DNA of 64,000 nucleotides, taken from positions 124,001 to 188,000 of the forward strand of contig VWZL01002505.1 of NCBI GenBank assembly GCA_013396915.1, read 5' to 3'. Below the pieces are notes generated by a model. The model had not been told where the DNA came from. It ran no database searches and saw only the letters and a program-made list of their open reading frames with translations. The position numbers and the translations under genes were made by a program. Positions 60,890 to 64,000 of the stretch are shown in pieces. Positions within the stretch are counted from its first letter, which is position 1. Every line of letters starts with the position of its first letter. This DNA comes from Stercorarius parasiticus (Eukaryota; Chordata; Aves; Charadriiformes; Stercorariidae).

Positions 60890-63800
60890 CTGTGTACAAA
60901 AAAATAAAAAAGTACACAATAGAATCTCTTCTGCCTTGAAAGACATGGAGAACAGTCTATACAACATCTGTGGGTTGTCCACAATAGAAGGTACAGTAGT
61001 GTTAAAATAACTCATGGTAAGCAGCTTCACAGTAGCTACATATAGCCCACCTGAGCACAACACACCAAAGGACTACAATGTATCTCTCTGCCAAACACTC
61101 AGCAATGACAGGATTCCCTACTACACCAAAATATGCCACATGCATTCTCCACTTCTAACAACAGTACCATCTTTCTACAGCGATACATGTTGCAGATGCT
61201 TACACCAGTGCAAATGATGAGGAATTAATTAGGGGAGACACGATGAGCACCAATGTTTTGCACTCAATGCTTCAACTTACTAAATTGTCATAAAACACAA
61301 CCCTAATTCCAACTTAATGTCACGCTCAAGTCTAGAAGTAAAAGACAGCTGGGAGCTTCCGAGGAACAAATACCACATTCTAAATGCTCCAGAGCACTGA
61401 CACATGCAGGTTTCAAAGCCCACTTTCTAGTAGGTATAAAACTGTTTGATAGATTAGTCTAGCAAACTGCATACATTTATGTAAATCATTAAAGATTAGT
61501 AATTTTTGGAGAAAGTCCTACTTTCAACACTTTTGGAGCTAAGCACACCCAACCAGTGAACCCCAAAAAAGAAGCAGGTAAATTAAGAATAAGAATATGC
61601 ACTTCCTAGCCATGAGAAAAACACCTTAACTTCAAGAGCATGGGATTAGTCTCAAGTGAGCCCATGATCTCAGTAAGATTTAAAGTACTATGACCAATAG
61701 CAGTACTTCTTTTGCTCGTTAAAAACAAGGAAAAAAAGATTTTAATTTTTTTCCAAGTGCATGGTCCTATGCCTTTAAGAACCTTTAACTTTTAATTTTT
61801 TAACATCTTACATTTCTCATATATCTTTAGCGTCTCTGTCACCAGCACAACTTTTGTCCTCCACACACCACTGAATAGCTGGTTGGTTATCTTCATGTTC
61901 TAGGACATTGCATTTGTGTTTTATTAGATTCATTACTAAGCGCGCACACACACAAAAAAACCAAACCCAAAACCTTCAATAAAAACTCAGTAGGGATTTA
62001 TGAAGAAACATCCCAAGTCAGCAATTGTAATCAGTTAGTTCTCCATACCTGTCAGAAAATAAGTCAGAAGTCAAGCAAACAACTGCCATGATTCATTAGA
62101 CATTACACTAGTCCAAATGAAAGACACACCTTTCAGTAGCGTAAATTAAAATCTGTTGAAGGACACTGGCCACCTTCTTGAAAAGGTGAGCCTTGTCCTG
62201 ACCCATATTTAGAATCGGGCATAGTAATTAAGAAATTGATTCCATGAAACAGAAGTGATGACATTAGAAAGGTAAGAAAGATGCAGACCACCATATAACC
62301 CCAGGTGACCTCCACTACACAAGAGCCATCCACCATCTGGGGAAATCTGCCCAAAGGTTAAGTAGGAACCAACAGACCACACATAGTTTTGAAGAACCTT
62401 CCCATGAAGCCGCTTCTTTCTATTAATGCTGAACAATATTGTTACAGTAGTATCTACAACTACAGGTAAAGAGAAAGGAATAGAAAAAGTGAAATACAGC
62501 ACGCATGTATAACCATAAAGCTGCAAGTATCGAGATGCCTGGCCAACAACTGGACACAACTGCCAATCAAAACATACTCTTAGTGCAACAAGACAGCAAA
62601 AAAGAGCCAGTGCAGTGTGTCACAGGCCAAAAGAACAATAGTACAAAGGAAAAACAACACTCCTGAAAACTAGAGGATGAAATTGCTGAGTAAACATGCC
62701 TAGACTTCCATTAAATGGAGCAACTGAGATAACACTCTATAAACATCTGAAGACTACAAACTCCAAGGAGGAGGAAGACTAGTGTGTTGCAACTGCAGTG
62801 ATAAAGGCATTTCTTCACAGAAAGCCTACAATAAAGTTGTGGAAAATGTCTTAAATGCACAAAACAATCCAAAACTTCCAACAGTGGACAACTGAAATTG
62901 TCTGTGTGGTGGACATGTAACAATAGATGGGGGAAGATACAGCCCTGAGCTGGCAGGGAAACAAGAACTCCAAGGGTCTGCAAAATATTGCATAGGGGAA
63001 GCTATTTAAGTCCTGATCCCACAAACATGGACCCATTCTTTACATTACTTAACAAAGAGTTCCATGAAAGTTGAAAAAAATCTTGACTAAACAAAGATAT
63101 GGATGTGCCAGGTGTCCACAAAATCAGGCCCTTATAGACCTTAGAAATACAAACCAACTGCTCTGGAACAAAAATAACTCAAAGGTTGGGAGTCTACCTG
63201 GGAAATTATGTTGTTATAGTAACTCCAGGTTGTTAAACCTCAAGTAAAGCGCTGCAGACAACGCACAGGTATCTGCCATCTGCTTATGTTCCTTTCAATT
63301 CAAACCTAAGTGACATTTTGCTGATCTTTAATTTATAGCCTGCATCTCGATTCCTGGGCATGCTGCACTAGGATGGAATTGTACTGTGTGTATCCATCCC
63401 CTAAGGAAACCATTCACCCTGAAGAACACCATGCAGACGTTTCACATTCTTCGGATGTTTTTAACTCTAGGGCACTGTGACAAGTTGCAGCATTAACACA
63501 GAACCGAGTGCTTCAAAATGATTGTGACTAAGTGAAATCCATAACCCAGGTGCAGCAACACAACTCTGCAATACTTCAAAAAAAAAAAAAGAGAGAGAAG
63601 CATTAGGAAAAAAGGCACATTAAAAGTCCATTACCCCTGGAAATAAAGGGGAGTGAAAATAAATTGCTGTTGTTTCCCTCTGAAAGAGGATTTTAACCCC
63701 CTCATTTAGACTAACCATGTCAAGAGGCCTATGGAAAAGACACTTGCTCCATTTACAGCAGATTAACTTTTGAGAGATGCTGAACATTGAATCAACTGTT

Positions 63801-64000
63801 TACATAGCTCCAACCTCAGGGGACTGACACCTCTGGCAGAGAAACAAGAATTTCTTTTCATTGTTTTATGGTTTTAAGAAGATATTAATTACGAAAGTGA
63901 TCATCATTGAAACAGTTACCATTTAAAGGCCACACTTTTAAAGCTGTGACCATAACCGTAAATAACCTTCCTTACACATACACTTCCTGATACAGTATTA
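60890..64000 (-). other. GLB1: GLB1 intron 1, partial
   Basis: At least 3.1 kb of AT-rich intron with no CpG-rich segment, promoter or signal-peptide exon that I can support, so exon 1 is expected beyond the window. No TMPPE-like coding exon (a gene at the GLB1 5' end in human) is seen. No transposon is recognised; a short A-tract lies at 63578-63590. Confidence 0.75.

Noticed and set aside
61000..64000. Search for GLB1 exon 1, its CpG-rich promoter and TMPPE
   Set aside because: No CpG-rich segment, no signal-peptide-coding ATG exon with a phase-0 donor, and no long phosphoesterase frame were found.
1..64000. CRISPR arrays, tRNA or rRNA genes, bacterial-type systems
   Set aside because: None seen; tandem arrays here are microsatellites or the LTR minisatellite, and gene structure is eukaryotic throughout.

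Overview
This is a stretch of bird nuclear genome. The evidence is intron-split vertebrate genes, CR1 LINEs with the avian ATTCTATG-type 3' end, and several solo LTRs of avian endogenous-retrovirus type. The LTR families look like those I associate with Neoaves rather than chicken, but no species can be named. The sequence is a draft: it has a 241-base gap, a 12-base gap and three single N bases.

Layout. Positions 1-4595 hold no recognised coding sequence, but include a possible TATA box and a 5' UTR exon with a consensus splice donor at 498-607. Positions 4613-5689 (+) hold an intact single-exon chemokine receptor coding sequence, CCR4, with poly(A) signals near 6437 and 6477. Positions 6.5-23.4 kb are intergenic and hold one clean solo LTR (9148-9891), short repeats and one exon-like orphan ORF (13483-13627). 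From 23563 to 60889 on the minus strand lies GLB1, lysosomal beta-galactosidase. Human-numbered exons 2 to 16 can all be placed with GT/AG borders and unbroken frame. Exon 1 (start codon and signal peptide) is not here and presumably lies beyond 64000. CCR4 and GLB1 are tail to tail, the same order and orientation as on human 3p22, so this is conserved synteny, not an operon; the two products do not act together.

Repeats within GLB1 introns are an ERVL-like LTR with an internal minisatellite (intron 14), two LTRs (intron 11), a CR1 3' end (intron 10), small CR1 tails (introns 2 and 6), and a longer CR1 with open reverse-transcriptase frame plus a solo LTR (intron 2).

The most consequential observation concerns the assembly. 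A 1698-bp block carrying GLB1 exon 14 is present twice, apparently identical, on either side of the 241-N gap. This looks like two overlapping contig ends that were not merged. Exon 14 is 132 bp and phase 0/0, so an automatic gene model could keep both copies and add a false in-frame 44-residue duplication. At least two of the three single N bases also appear to hide hundreds of missing bases inside repeats. I found no new biological system here.
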